The notes: generated from the sequence alone by a model not told the origin. 64,000 nucleotides of DNA from Paeniglutamicibacter quisquiliarum (GCF_019084045.1 NZ_JAHRED010000005.1:1-64000); one strand, 5' to 3'; positions 34,972-44,606 are shown, counted from the first letter of the stretch. Program-made: numbers and translations.

Positions 34972-36239
34972 GGGGTGTTTCCTTCTTCCGGGGTGTGGCT
35001 GTGGGTGACAGTGGCGGAGAGCTGGCCGCGGGCCAGGCGGACCTGGATGCCGCTGCCTTCCGGGGCGTCGGCGGCCGAGCGGACGATGTCCCCGGAATCC
35101 AGCTGCACCACCGCGTAGCCGCGGTCCAGGGTCTGCTGCGGGGACAGCGCGCGGACCTGGGCGCGCAGGTGGGCGATGGAGTCGTGGCCGCGGGCCAGCG
35201 AGGTGCGCATGGCCAGCGTGCTGCGCCTGGCCAGCCGGACGACGTCCTCGCGGCGGCCCTGCACCATGGTCTCCGGGTTGGCCAGCACGGGGCGGGCCCG
35301 CAGCGCGGAGATGCGCTGGGTCTCGCGGTCCACGTTGGCCCGCACCGCCCGGTCCAGCCGGTTCCGGGCCTGGGCCAGGTTGGCCAGCTCCTCGGCGAGG
35401 TCCGGCACCACCCGCTTGGCCGCGTCGGTGGGGGTCGAGGCACGCACATCGGCCACGTCGTCAAGAATCGGCCGGTCGGCCTCGTGCCCGATGGCCGAGA
35501 TGACCGGGGTGGTGCAGGCCGCGACGGCGCGCACCAGTTCCTCGGAGCTGAACGGCAGCAGGTCCTCCAGGGCCCCGCCGCCGCGGGCGATGATGATCAC
35601 CTCGACGTCTTCGTTGGCGTCCAGCGCGCGCAGCGCGGCGATGACCTCCCCGACGGCGTTGACGCCCTGCACCGCGGTGTTGCGGATGTCGAAGGCGACC
35701 GCCGGCCAGCGCAGCGTGGCGTTGCGCACCACGTCCTTCTCCGCGTCGGAGTCCCGGCCCGTGATCAGCCCGATGCGGCCCGGCAGCAGCGGCAGGGCGC
35801 GCTTGCGCGCCGGGTCGAAGAGCCCCTCGTCAAAGAGCGAGCGGCGCAGGCGCTCCAGGCGGGCCAGCAGGTCGCCGAGCCCCACGGGCCGCAGGTCCGA
35901 GGCGTTCAGGGACAGCCGGCCGGTCTTGGCGTAGAAGCTGGGCTTAACCCGCGCCACCACCCGGGAACCGACCTCGGGCGGCGTGTCCAGCGAACGCATC
36001 ACCGAGGCCCAGACGGTCACCGAAAACGAGTAGTCGACGTCCACGTCGCGCAGCGTCAGGTACGCGTGGCCGTTGCGGACGTTGGCCTCCAGCAGCTGGC
36101 CCTCCACCCAGGATTCGGGGGAGTTCTCGATGTGCTGTTTCAGTTTTTCGCTCAGGACCCGCAGCGGCCAGGGGTTCTGCGGGGTGGTCGCCGCGGCGGT
36201 GCGCGGCAGCGACCCTTGTGCTTCTTGTGCTTGCTCCAC
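34968..36239 (-). CDS. xseA: Exodeoxyribonuclease VII large subunit
   Basis: 423 aa. The N-terminal OB fold (PWPLRVLSEKLKQHIENSPESWVEGQLLEA) is followed by the catalytic module with GRIGLITGRDSDAEKD, IIIARGGGALEDLLPFSSEELVRA, and ISAIGHEADRPILDDVADVRASTPTDAA, where the conserved Gly-rich and His/Asp residues lie. The helical tail is followed by a beta tail (LDRGYAVVQLDSGDIV). The start is a GTG at 36239. Confidence 0.96.
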   Translation of the reverse strand: MEQAQEAQGSLPRTAAATTPQNPWPLRVLSEKLKQHIENSPESWVEGQLLEANVRNGHAYLTLRDVDVDYSFSVTVWASVMRSLDTPPEVGSRVVARVKPSFYAKTGRLSLNASDLRPVGLGDLLARLERLRRSLFDEGLFDPARKRALPLLPGRIGLITGRDSDAEKDVVRNATLRWPAVAFDIRNTAVQGVNAVGEVIAALRALDANEDVEVIIIARGGGALEDLLPFSSEELVRAVAACTTPVISAIGHEADRPILDDVADVRASTPTDAAKRVVPDLAEELANLAQARNRLDRAVRANVDRETQRISALRARPVLANPETMVQGRREDVVRLARRSTLAMRTSLARGHDSIAHLRAQVRALSPQQTLDRGYAVVQLDSGDIVRSAADAPEGSGIQVRLARGQLSATVTHSHTPEEGNTP

Positions 36240-36369
36240 GTGGGTGCGCGCCTTCCTTGGTGCTGAAATTCGAAACTACACCAACACCATTGATACCAGT
36301 AACGTGGGACAAAACGCTGATGCCGGGCACGCACGCCCCGCCGCACGGGCACCAACATGCAGGAGCAAC

Positions 36370-37293
36370 GTGAGAATATCAACACCTTTGCGCAACATCG
36401 CCGCCAGCGCCCTGCTGGTGCTCGCCGTGCTGCTGGGCACCGGGGCTCTGCTGGGGTCAGCCGCCACCACCCTGGCCGACACCCCCGGGCCGCTGGGGCG
36501 CATCCTGGGCCCGCTGGCCACCGACCCCGAGCTGCGCCGGGTGCTGCCCGCGGAACTCGGCGCCGCGCTGGGGGACCGCATCACCCGGGACACCGCGGTG
36601 CCGCCGCAACTGGCCGGCCCGCTGCAAAATGCCATCGCCACCGCCGGCGGGGCACTGCTGGACGACCCCGGTTTCCCCGAGGCCTGGGGCACGACGATTG
36701 AGTCCGCCCGCGCCGACTTCACCTCCCGGCTGGCGGAGCCGGCACAGGGCGAACAGGTCACGCTGCGCCTTGACCTGGCCCCGCTGCTGGGCAGCGGATA
36801 CGGCACCCTGCATGCGTCCCTCGACGGCTCCGCCCTGGGTGCCCTGTTGCCCGCGACCCTCTCGATGCCGCCCACCGTGCTCGACACCGGCTGGCCTGAT
36901 GCGCAGCAGCTCCGGGCCGCAACCCTGAACGCCTGGCTGGAGGTGGCGCGGGCCTGGGGCTGGATGCTCGCCGGGGCCGTGGTGGCCGCCGCGGCTGGAC
37001 TGCTGCTGGCCACCCGGGGCGGGCGGCCATGGGCGGTGCTCGCCGGCGGGTCCACGGCACTGGCATTGGGCGGCGCCGCGCGGCTGTGGTTCGGCAACCT
37101 CGGGACGGGGAATGCCACCGCACAGGCCTCCGGCGTGGAGAGCTTGGTCACCGGCCGGGTGCTTGCCGCACTGGGGGAGGAAGTGGGTACACTCGCCACG
37201 ATCCTGGGCGGCGGCGGCATCGTGCTGGTGATCGCGGGGATCGGGTGGGCCATCTGGGCCGCCCGCGGGGAGCGGACCCCGAGACGCGGCTAG
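36370..37293 (+). CDS. Hypothetical membrane protein
   Basis: 307 aa. Residues 8-32 form an N-terminal signal-anchor helix (IAASALLVLAVLLGTGALLGSAA). An extracytoplasmic region follows, and two further helices lie near 200-235 (WGWMLAGAVVAAAAGLLLATRGG and WAVLAGGSTALALGGAARLWFGN), with one more at the end (LATILGGGGIVLVIAGIGWAIWAA). I see no recognised domain. The GTG start at 36370 has AGGAG immediately upstream. It ends 54 nt before ispH, whose own TAGACT promoter suggests separate transcription. Confidence 0.75.
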   Translation: MRISTPLRNIAASALLVLAVLLGTGALLGSAATTLADTPGPLGRILGPLATDPELRRVLPAELGAALGDRITRDTAVPPQLAGPLQNAIATAGGALLDDPGFPEAWGTTIESARADFTSRLAEPAQGEQVTLRLDLAPLLGSGYGTLHASLDGSALGALLPATLSMPPTVLDTGWPDAQQLRAATLNAWLEVARAWGWMLAGAVVAAAAGLLLATRGGRPWAVLAGGSTALALGGAARLWFGNLGTGNATAQASGVESLVTGRVLAALGEEVGTLATILGGGGIVLVIAGIGWAIWAARGERTPRRG

Positions 37294-37334
37294 GCCGGTG
37301 GCGGAATCCACACCGCCGATTTTGCCCGCCCCAG

Positions 37335-37340
37335 TAGACT
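37335..37340 (+). promoter_or_regulatory. -10 box TAGACT for leaderless ispH
   Basis: TAGACT ends 7 nt before the ATG at 37348; there is no ribosome-binding site. Confidence 0.55.
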
Positions 37341-37347
37341 TGGACCC

Positions 37348-38448
37348 ATGGCTACCAGTTCCACCGTTCAGGTCTCCCTTCCGATGCCCAAGATCCCGCG
37401 CACCCGTCGCAGCCCGGCGGAAATCGCCGCCGCGGCGCCGATCCAGGGCGAGCGCAACGTCCTGCTGGCCGCCCCGCGCGGCTACTGCGCCGGCGTCGAC
37501 CGCGCGGTCATTGCGGTGGAAAAGGCGCTGGAGCACTACGGCGCCCCGGTCTACGTCCGCAAGCAGATCGTCCACAACCTGCACGTCGTTTCCACGCTCG
37601 AGGCCCGCGGCGCCATCTTCGTGGAGGAAAACGAGGAGGTGCCCGAGGGCGCGCTGGTTGTCTTCTCCGCCCACGGCGTGTCCCCGGCCGTGGTGCAGTC
37701 GGCCGCGGACCGCGGCCTGCGCACCATCGACGCGACCTGCCCGCTGGTCACCAAGGTGCACAAGGAAGCGGTGCGCTTCGCCAAGGACGACTACGAGATC
37801 CTGCTGATCGGGCACGAGGGCCACGAAGAGGTCGAGGGCACCTACGGCGAGGCCCCGGAGCACACGCAGATCGTGAACAATCCAGACGAGGCCGACACCA
37901 TCGAGGTCAAGAACCCCGACAAGCTGATCTGGCTCTCGCAGACCACGCTCAGCGTCGACGAGACCATGGAGACGGTGCGCCGCCTGCGCGCCCGCTTCCC
38001 GAAGCTGCAGGATCCGCCCAGCGACGACATCTGCTATGCCACGACCAACCGCCAGGACGCGATCAAGGCCATCGCCCCGAAGAGCGACCTGGTCATCGTC
38101 GTCGGCTCCTCCAACTCCTCGAACTCGGTGCGCCTGGTGGAGGTTGCCCTGGAATACGGGGCGAAGGCCGCCCACCGCGTGGACTATGCCTCGGAGGTCG
38201 ACGAGTCCTGGTTCGAGGGCGTGGCAACCGTCGGGGTGACCTCCGGCGCCTCGGTGCCCGAGGTCCTGGTCCGCGACGTGCTGGCACTGCTCGCCGAGTA
38301 CGGCTACGGCAGCGTCGAGGAAGTCACCACGGCGCAGGAAGACATCCTCTTCTCACTACCCAAGGAGATCCGCGCCAAGCTCAAGGAGGCCGGGGACGAC
38401 TCCCGCGGCCCGGGCGGGCGCATCACCAAGTCGGACATCAGCAGCTAG
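37348..38448 (+). CDS. ispH: 4-hydroxy-3-methylbut-2-enyl diphosphate reductase
   Basis: Last enzyme of the MEP isoprenoid pathway, reducing HMBPP to IPP and DMAPP with a [4Fe-4S] cluster. 366 aa. The three cluster Cys blocks are present: [29 protein letters not shown] and [30 protein letters not shown] and [11 protein letters not shown] are the substrate-binding blocks. The leaderless start at 37348 fits the upstream TAGACT. About 25 N-terminal residues ([15 protein letters not shown]) extend beyond the E. coli form, as in many actinobacteria. Confidence 0.97.
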   Translation: MATSSTVQVSLPMPKIPRTRRSPAEIAAAAPIQGERNVLLAAPRGYCAGVDRAVIAVEKALEHYGAPVYVRKQIVHNLHVVSTLEARGAIFVEENEEVPEGALVVFSAHGVSPAVVQSAADRGLRTIDATCPLVTKVHKEAVRFAKDDYEILLIGHEGHEEVEGTYGEAPEHTQIVNNPDEADTIEVKNPDKLIWLSQTTLSVDETMETVRRLRARFPKLQDPPSDDICYATTNRQDAIKAIAPKSDLVIVVGSSNSSNSVRLVEVALEYGAKAAHRVDYASEVDESWFEGVATVGVTSGASVPEVLVRDVLALLAEYGYGSVEEVTTAQEDILFSLPKEIRAKLKEAGDDSRGPGGRITKSDISS

Positions 38449-38615
38449 GCTCCCGGAGCGGCACCCCCACCGGGGACCGCACCTGCTAACCGTGGCGTGG
38501 CGCCCTCGCAACAGGCGGGCGCCACGCCACTGCCGCCTGGACACGCGCGGGCGCCGCCGGGACCCTCGCGTCCACCGCAAAACGGCGCCAGCAAGCACCG
38601 ACACTTATTGGACGG

Positions 38616-38621
38616 TAGACT
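38616..38621 (+). promoter_or_regulatory. -10 box TAGACT for leaderless ychF
   Basis: TAGACT ends 8 nt before the GTG at 38630, which begins ALTIGIVGLPNVG. Upstream in-frame sequence is Arg/Pro-rich and unlike the family. Confidence 0.5.
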
Positions 38622-38629
38622 CTACTTCC

Positions 38630-39715
38630 GTGGCTCTTACAATCGGAATCGTCGGACTGCCCAATGTCGGCAAGTCAACAATGTTCAATGCTCTTACCCG
38701 CGCGCAGGTCCTCGCGGCCAACTATCCGTTCGCGACCATCGAACCCAACGTGGGTGTCGTGCCCTTGCCCGATGCCCGGCTGAAGGTGCTCGCGTCGATA
38801 TTCGGCTCCGAGCGCATCCTGCCGGCAACCGTGTCCTTCGTGGACATCGCCGGCATCGTCAAGGGCGCCTCGGAGGGTGAAGGCCTGGGCAACAAGTTCC
38901 TGGCCAACATCCGCGAGGCCGAGGCGATCTGCCAGGTGACGCGCGTCTTCTCGGACCCCGACGTGATCCACGTCGACGGCAAGGTCGACCCGGCCTCGGA
39001 TATCGAGACGATCGCCACCGAGCTGATCCTCGCCGACATGCAGACCATCGAGAACCAGCTGCCGCGCCTCGAGAAGGAGCTGCGCGCCAAGAAGATCGAG
39101 GCTTCCTTCATCGACGTGGTCAAGGCCGCGCAGAAGGTCCTCGAGGAGGGCAAGACCCTCTACTCCGCCGGCAAGGCGGCAGGCATCGACATCGAAGAGC
39201 TGGCCCCGCTGCAGCTGATGACCACCAAGCCCTTCATCTACGTCTTCAACACCGATGAGGAAGGCCTGGCCAACACCGAGATGCAGGCCGAGCTTTCAGC
39301 ACTGGTCGCACCGGCCGAGGCCATCTTCCTTGATGCGCAGTTCGAATCCGAGCTGGCCGAGCTGACCGAGGAAGAAGCCGAGGAAATGCTGGAGGACGCC
39401 GGCTACACCGAGTCCGGCCTCGACAAGCTGGCACGCGTGGGCTTCGACACCCTGGGGCTGCAGACCTACCTGACCGCAGGACCGAAGGAAACCCGCGCCT
39501 GGACCATCCCCAAGGGCGCCACCGCCCCGCAGGCCGCCGGCGTCATCCACACCGACTTCCAGCGCGGCTTCATCAAGGCCGAGGTCTTCGGCTTCGAGGA
39601 ATTGGTCGAGGCCGGATCCGTCGCCGCGGCCAAGTCCGCCGGCAAGGCGCGAATCGAAGGCAAGGAATACATCATGAAGGACGGCGACGTCGTGGAGTTC
39701 CGCTTCAACGTCTAG
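38630..39715 (+). CDS. ychF: Redox-regulated OBG-family ATPase
   Basis: 361 aa. P-loop GLPNVGKSTMFN, switch II block DIAGIVKGASEGEGLGN, and the C-terminal TGS domain (AWTIPKGATAPQAAGVIHTDFQRGFIKAEV). YchF/OLA1 binds ribosomes and prefers ATP over GTP. Length is typical. The GTG at 38630 is chosen because all upstream in-frame residues are Arg/Pro-rich and non-homologous. A strong terminator follows 14 nt after the stop. Confidence 0.97.
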   Translation: MALTIGIVGLPNVGKSTMFNALTRAQVLAANYPFATIEPNVGVVPLPDARLKVLASIFGSERILPATVSFVDIAGIVKGASEGEGLGNKFLANIREAEAICQVTRVFSDPDVIHVDGKVDPASDIETIATELILADMQTIENQLPRLEKELRAKKIEASFIDVVKAAQKVLEEGKTLYSAGKAAGIDIEELAPLQLMTTKPFIYVFNTDEEGLANTEMQAELSALVAPAEAIFLDAQFESELAELTEEEAEEMLEDAGYTESGLDKLARVGFDTLGLQTYLTAGPKETRAWTIPKGATAPQAAGVIHTDFQRGFIKAEVFGFEELVEAGSVAAAKSAGKARIEGKEYIMKDGDVVEFRFNV

Positions 39716-39729
39716 TTCCCGGCATGGAG

Positions 39730-39761
39730 AAATGGCGCAACTCGAGAGAGTTGCGCCATTT
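39730..39761 (+). terminator. Intrinsic terminator of ychF
   Basis: A 14-bp perfect stem (39730-39743 with 39748-39761) with a GAGA tetraloop, ending in TTT. Confidence 0.85.
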
Positions 39762-40085
39762 CTGCGTTCAGGCGGTTATCCCGCGAAGCGACCTGCGGCA
39801 GGGACGGCATCGGCTGGCCATCATGCCATACTCAGGAGGACAAGTACCTGATCCAGAAACACTTGGTTCGTGGCGCAGATCCAACCAAACGGAGCATCTG
39901 TGCCATTAGCCACCCATGATTCCGGTGATTTCGCTGCATTGGGTTTCATTGTCCGCTGAAACCGCAGGATGTCCATCGCAACCATTGGTTGTTTTAGTGT
40001 CCCGAAGCATGTTTCCTATAGTCAGCACTCTATTCGGAAAGGACAGCAGTTCGCAGGCACGTTTTCTCCAAGTGAAGGATTTCTC
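39762..40085. other. Lower-GC intergenic region before the TM-helix gene
   Basis: About half G+C by eye, clearly below the flanks. No ORF with family resemblance is present. GAAGGA at 40073 serves the downstream start. No promoter stood out. Confidence 0.5.
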
Positions 40086-41294
40086 ATGAACATGGAAAGT
40101 TTCGATTGGACGGGCATGGCACAAAAAGTTGCCATCGCCGTAATAATCCTGCTGGTGACTTGGCTGTTGGCCAAGTTGGTCAAGTGGGCCATTGGAAAAC
40201 TCGTGGGGCGGGTTAAAGGGTTGCAGCGTCAAGGCAACGACGGACAACAACTGGGGGAATCACTCGGCAAAATTGCGGCACTGATCATCTGGCTCTTTGG
40301 GCTCGTTGCCATCCTGCAAGTCTTTGCACTCTCCGAGGTCTTGACCCCGGTGCAGGATCTGCTCGGCAAGGTCATGGCCTTCATCCCGAACCTCATTGGT
40401 GCGGGAATCATCTTCTTCATCGGGTACATGATCGCCAAGATCGTGCGGCAACTGGTGACCACGGCATTGGGTACCATCGATTTCAGCAGAATCACTGCCA
40501 GGTTCCGGCGCGGGACGGAAGAAGTCGACCCCGTCGCGACACGTGAACAGAACGCCAAGATCATCTCGGTCATTGGAAACCTGCTCTTTGCCATCATCAT
40601 CATCGTGGTGGGCATTAGTGCCCTCCAGGTTTTGGGAATCGCTGCCATTTCGGATCCGGCCCAGCAGATGCTGACGATGATCATGAACGCGATCCCGCAA
40701 ATCATCGCCGCGCTGATCTTGCTGGCCATTGGTTATATCATCGCCAAATTTGTCGGAACGATCCTGGAAAGCACACTTCAGGGAATCGGAACCGACTCGG
40801 TGGTGCACAGGTGGGGAATTGTCCCCGCCGACCGGAGTGCCTCGGGCATCATCGCGCTGCTGGTGAAGATCGCCATCATGTTGTTCTTCGGCATCATGGC
40901 GGCACGGCAGCTGAACTTCCCTGAAGTCACCAATATCCTCAACCAGATCCTGGCCCTTGGCGGCAGCGTGCTGTTCGGCGGGTTGATCATCGCGGCGGGA
41001 TTCCTGATCGCCAACATCGTGGTCAAGATCGTCGGACCGGGAACGGCCGCCACGGTGATCCGTTGGGCCACCATCGCACTGTTCATCGCGATGGGCCTGA
41101 AGTACATGGGCATAGCCGATTCCATCATCAACATGGCCTTTGGCGCGGTGGTCATCGGCGGAGCGTTGGCCGCGGCACTGGCCTACGGCCTGGGTGGACG
41201 CGAAGCTGCCGCCCGGTCGCTGCAGAAGCTGGAAAACAAGCAGCCGCCGCCGGTTCCTCCGGCCCACGCCGGACCGGTCAACCCGATGGGCTAG
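40086..41294 (+). CDS. Mechanosensitive-channel TM-helix repeat protein
   Basis: 402 aa with about eight to ten hydrophobic helices organised in repeats: FIPNLIGAGIIFFIGYMIAKIVRQLV, then MNAIPQIIAALILLAIGYIIAKFVGTILE, then LGGSVLFGGLIIAAGFLIANIVVKIV. This repeated pattern is the PF05552 conserved TM helix found in MscS-type channels, but the MscS pore and beta domain are not visible, so channel activity is uncertain. The ATG at 40086 has GAAGGA 7 nt upstream. Its G+C content is lower than the neighbours', hinting at separate acquisition. A terminator follows at 41341. Confidence 0.85.
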   Translation: MNMESFDWTGMAQKVAIAVIILLVTWLLAKLVKWAIGKLVGRVKGLQRQGNDGQQLGESLGKIAALIIWLFGLVAILQVFALSEVLTPVQDLLGKVMAFIPNLIGAGIIFFIGYMIAKIVRQLVTTALGTIDFSRITARFRRGTEEVDPVATREQNAKIISVIGNLLFAIIIIVVGISALQVLGIAAISDPAQQMLTMIMNAIPQIIAALILLAIGYIIAKFVGTILESTLQGIGTDSVVHRWGIVPADRSASGIIALLVKIAIMLFFGIMAARQLNFPEVTNILNQILALGGSVLFGGLIIAAGFLIANIVVKIVGPGTAATVIRWATIALFIAMGLKYMGIADSIINMAFGAVVIGGALAAALAYGLGGREAAARSLQKLENKQPPPVPPAHAGPVNPMG

Positions 41295-41340
41295 GCATCG
41301 ACAACAGGTGACGGCGGCGCAGGTTCGCCGTACGGCACCG

Positions 41341-41383
41341 GCAGGGCGGTTTCGGGAATTACTTCCGAAGCCGCCCTGCTTTA
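41341..41383 (+). terminator. Intrinsic terminator of the TM-helix gene
   Basis: A 15-bp stem with one G-U pair (41341-41355 with 41365-41379) followed by TTTA. Confidence 0.8.
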
Positions 41384-41551
41384 TGCCGCGGGAGAGACGC
41401 ACAGCGCGTGCCTGCCCATTGTGCCGCGCCGACCAAAACGGGGCCGCTCGGGCCCACCGCAAGTGCCGCAGCCTAGACCCGCCCGGTCTGGCTCGACCAA
41501 GTGTTCATGCGTGAGATAAGGCACGTTTAACACCAGATTTCCCAATAGGAC

Positions 41552-41557
41552 TAGAAT
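41552..41557 (+). promoter_or_regulatory. typA -10 box TAGAAT
   Basis: TAGAAT 70 nt upstream of the typA start gives a leader of about 60 nt. A TTTAAC (41526-41531) is a weak -35 candidate with a long 20-nt spacer. Confidence 0.45.
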
Positions 41558-41626
41558 GGTTAATTGGGTCAGTCGTGGCCCCGACCCCCGAGACCCAAAT
41601 TCTCTAGAAGAAGTGAGCCTTTTCGC

Positions 41627-43537
41627 ATGTCAGATACCACCATCATCGCTCGTGAAGACCTGCGCAACGTAGCCATCGTTGCGCACGTTGACCACGGCAA
41701 GACCACCCTGGTCAACGCAATGCTCCAGCAGACCGGTGCGTTCGACAGCCACGGTGAAACCGAAGACCGCGTGATGGACTCTGGCGAGCTGGAACGCGAA
41801 AAGGGCATCACCATCCTGGCCAAGAACACCACCGTGTTCTACGAGGGGCCGGCAGCCAACGGCCACAAGATGACCATGAACATCATCGACACCCCCGGCC
41901 ACGCCGACTTCGGCGGTGAGGTCGAGCGCGGCCTGTCCATGGTCGACGGCGTTGTGCTGCTCGTGGATGCCTCCGAGGGCCCGCTGCCGCAGACCCGCTT
42001 CGTGCTGCGCAAGGCACTCGTTGCCAACCTGCCGGTCATCATCGTGGTGAACAAGACCGACCGTCCCGATGCCCGCATCGACGGCGTCGTCTCCGATTCC
42101 ATGGACCTGCTCCTCGGCCTGGCCTCCGACCTGGCCGACGAAGCCCCGGACCTGGACCTGGACAAGATCCTGAACGTCCCGGTCGTCTTCGCCTCGGGCA
42201 AGGCCGGCTTCGCCTCGGTGAACCAGCCCGCCGACGGCACCATGCCGGACAACGAGGACCTCGAGCCGCTGTTCGAGACCATCATCAAGCACGTCCCCGC
42301 CCCGACCTACACCGAGGGCGAAGTTCTTCAGGCACACGTCACCAACCTTGACGCTTCCCCGTTCCTGGGTCGCCTGGCGCTGATGCGCATCTTCAACGGC
42401 ACCTTGCGCAAGGGCCAGCAGGTTGCATGGGCCCGCCAGGACGGCGAGCTCAAGACCGTAAAGATCACCGAACTGCTGGCCACCAAGGGCCTGACCCGTG
42501 TTCCGGCCGAGTCCGCTGGACCGGGCGAGATCGTCGCAGTTGCAGGCATCGAAGACATCATGATCGGCGAGACCCTCACCGACATCGAGAACCCGAAGCC
42601 GCTGCCGCTGATCACCGTCGACCCGCCGGCCATCTCGATGACCATCGGTATCAACACCTCGCCGCTGGCCGGCAAGGTCAAGGGTGCCAAGGTCACCGCC
42701 CGCCAGGTCAAGGACCGTCTTGACAAGGAACTGATCGGCAACGTTTCGCTGAACATCCTTCCGACCGAACGTCCGGATGCCTGGGAAGTCCAGGGTCGTG
42801 GCGAATTGGCACTGGCCATCCTCGTGGAGCAGATGCGTCGCGAAGGCTTCGAGCTGACCGTCGGCAAGCCGCAGGTTGTCACCAAGATGATCGACGGCAA
42901 GCTGCACGAGCCGATGGAGCACATGACCATCGACGTGCCCGAGGAATTCCTTGGCGCCGTGACCCAGCTGATGGCTGCCCGCAAGGGCCGCATGACCAAC
43001 ATGGCCAACCACGGCACCGGCTGGTGCCGCATGGAGTTCATGGTTCCGGCACGTGGCCTGATCGGCTTCCGTACCCGTTTCCTCACCGACACCCGCGGTG
43101 CGGGCATTGCCGCTTCGCTGGCCGAGGGCTACGAGCCTTGGGCCGGTCCGATCGAATACCGCACCAACGGTTCGATCGTGGCTGACCGCTCCGGCGTCGT
43201 CACCCCGTTCGCAATGATCAAGTTGCAGGAACGCATGTCCTTCTTCGTGGCACCGACCTCCGAGGTCTACGAGGGCATGATCGTCGGCGAGAACTCTCGC
43301 GCAGACGACATGGACGTGAACATCACCCGCGAAAAGCAGCTCACCAACATGCGTGCAGCTTCCTCGGACACCTTCGAGAACATGACTCCGCCGCGCAACC
43401 TGACTCTTGAGGAGTCCCTCGAATTCGCCCGTGAGGACGAGTGCGTTGAGGTTACCCCGGAGGCAATCCGTATCCGTAAGCTCATCCTGAACGCCGGCGA
43501 CCGCGCCAAGTCCAACCGTGCCCGGGCCAAGAACTAA
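41627..43537 (+). CDS. typA: Translational GTPase TypA/BipA
   Basis: 636 aa. P-loop AHVDHGKTTLV, switch II DTPGHADFGGEVER, NKTDRPDAR base-recognition, and the C-terminal TypA domain ending NAGDRAKSNRARAKN. It binds the 70S ribosome and aids assembly and stress adaptation. Codons look more biased than the neighbours', consistent with high expression. The downstream gene overlaps the stop by 20 nt if started at its first GTG. Confidence 0.97.
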   Translation: MSDTTIIAREDLRNVAIVAHVDHGKTTLVNAMLQQTGAFDSHGETEDRVMDSGELEREKGITILAKNTTVFYEGPAANGHKMTMNIIDTPGHADFGGEVERGLSMVDGVVLLVDASEGPLPQTRFVLRKALVANLPVIIVVNKTDRPDARIDGVVSDSMDLLLGLASDLADEAPDLDLDKILNVPVVFASGKAGFASVNQPADGTMPDNEDLEPLFETIIKHVPAPTYTEGEVLQAHVTNLDASPFLGRLALMRIFNGTLRKGQQVAWARQDGELKTVKITELLATKGLTRVPAESAGPGEIVAVAGIEDIMIGETLTDIENPKPLPLITVDPPAISMTIGINTSPLAGKVKGAKVTARQVKDRLDKELIGNVSLNILPTERPDAWEVQGRGELALAILVEQMRREGFELTVGKPQVVTKMIDGKLHEPMEHMTIDVPEEFLGAVTQLMAARKGRMTNMANHGTGWCRMEFMVPARGLIGFRTRFLTDTRGAGIAASLAEGYEPWAGPIEYRTNGSIVADRSGVVTPFAMIKLQERMSFFVAPTSEVYEGMIVGENSRADDMDVNITREKQLTNMRAASSDTFENMTPPRNLTLEESLEFAREDECVEVTPEAIRIRKLILNAGDRAKSNRARAKN

Positions 43538-43958
43538 TCAGGCACCAGGCTCCGTAGCCACCACCGTGTACAGCGTCTTGGCCGCATTTGCGGCCGGGGC
43601 GCTGGCCGCGGTGGTGGGTACTATCCTTCACGCTTCGATTAGCTACGCCGGGGACGTCCCGATTCCCTGGGGCGCCGCCCTGGCTCTGCTGCTGACCGGG
43701 GCCCTGACCTACTGGGTGGGGCTGCTGCGCGGCAAGCTGTGGGTTAGCGCCCTCGCCGGCTTGGCGACGTACGTGTTCGTGGCATTGATCGCGACCGACT
43801 CGAACAACCAGATGATCGTCTCGACCCAGTACTTCGAGCTGCTTCCGGGCCCGGCACTGGCCGGCGGCATTTGGGTGTACGGCATCATCGTGCCTGTCAT
43901 CGTTGCGATCCTGTTGGCTTCCCGGCATTTGCGCAATGCTGCCCGGTCGCGCGGCTGA
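43518..43958 (+). CDS. Small four-helix membrane protein
   Basis: Up to 146 aa. Four hydrophobic segments are visible (VYSVLAAFAAGALAAVVGTILHASI, WGAALALLLTGALTYWVGLL, LWVSALAGLATYVFVALIATD, IWVYGIIVPVIVAILLASRHL). Such proteins of unknown function commonly follow typA in the Micrococcaceae. The start is unsure: GTG at 43518 (overlapping typA by 20 nt) or GTG at 43566, which begins right at the first helix. A bidirectional terminator follows. Confidence 0.65.
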   Translation: MPGPRTNQAPGSVATTVYSVLAAFAAGALAAVVGTILHASISYAGDVPIPWGAALALLLTGALTYWVGLLRGKLWVSALAGLATYVFVALIATDSNNQMIVSTQYFELLPGPALAGGIWVYGIIVPVIVAILLASRHLRNAARSRG

Positions 43959-44010
43959 TCCCCGGATTGGGACTGCCCGCAGCGCAATAAAACGCAATAA
44001 CGGATTACTT

Positions 44011-44048
44011 CAGGCAAGGCCCCCGCAGTTCTGCGGGGGCCTTGCCTG
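44011..44048. terminator. Bidirectional terminator
   Basis: An 18-bp stem, CAGGCAAGGCCCCCGCAG with its complement (44011-44028, 44031-44048), between the convergent membrane-protein gene and the ArsR-type gene. Confidence 0.8.
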
Positions 44049-44059
44049 ATTTCCGGGAC

Positions 44060-44575
44060 CTATGCGGTGCGGGGCTCGGACTTGCTTGACTTCATATCCA
44101 GGTGATGTGCCAGAAAGAGGGAGGTGGCCACCCCGTCGAACTCGGCATCGCGCATGGCGTAGTCCTCGATGACGGCGTGGATGCGCGACATCATCTCCTT
44201 CTGCGTGGCCTCGCTGAGCTTCAGGCCGACGCGCATGACCTGGATTTCCTGCGGAGCCAGGCCGTCGATTTCCTGCAGGAACGTGTCGACGAGCAGGGGT
44301 GCGGCGTCCGGCAGCTTGGTGCCCCACGAGAGTTTCGTGCTGCGGTAGGGCACTTCCTTGGCCCCTCGGTTGCCCCGGCGCGTCTCTTCGGCTGCGAGGA
44401 ACCCGTTGGAGAGCAGGGTTCGCACATGGTGGAGCGAGGTCGCCGGATTGATGTCCAGCATGTCCGCTATTTCCTTGTTGGTACGCGATTCGTGCAAGCA
44501 AAGTCGCAGGATGCGAAGGCGGAGCGGGGAGCTCAACGCCCTGGCACGGGCCTGTACCTCTTCATCAGTGGCCAT
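44060..44575 (-). CDS. ArsR-like winged-helix transcriptional regulator
   Basis: 171 aa. Residues ~10-75 are a wHTH (RALSSPLRLRILRLCLHESRTNKEIADMLDINPATSLHHVRTLLSNGFLAAEE). A C-terminal helical domain (about 100-170) is unlike metal sensors and has no Cys cluster, so the signal is unknown. The ATG at 44575 follows TATGCT by 6 nt (leaderless), and a TTGAAACTTTCAA palindrome lies 32 nt upstream of the start, possibly an operator. Divergent promoters are absent; the next gene upstream runs the same way. Confidence 0.88.
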   Translation of the reverse strand: MATDEEVQARARALSSPLRLRILRLCLHESRTNKEIADMLDINPATSLHHVRTLLSNGFLAAEETRRGNRGAKEVPYRSTKLSWGTKLPDAAPLLVDTFLQEIDGLAPQEIQVMRVGLKLSEATQKEMMSRIHAVIEDYAMRDAEFDGVATSLFLAHHLDMKSSKSEPRTA

Positions 44576-44581
44576 GTTTTT

Positions 44582-44587
44582 AGCATA
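44582..44587 (-). promoter_or_regulatory. -10 box TATGCT for the ArsR-like gene
   Basis: Read on the complement, TATGCT ends 6 nt before the ATG at 44575; there is no ribosome-binding site. Confidence 0.5.
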
Positions 44588-44606
44588 CGGGAAATCACGC
44601 CACTGA

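Larger units (their letters stand above)
41295..41626. other. Intergenic region with terminator and typA promoter
   Basis: It holds the hairpin terminator at 41341-41383 and a TAGAAT -10 (41552-41557) about 70 nt before typA. No further gene was seen. Confidence 0.5.

Noticed and set aside
39906-40250. 114-aa minus-strand ORF in the lower-GC gap
   Set aside because: No ribosome-binding site or family match, and it overlaps the well-supported TM-helix gene.
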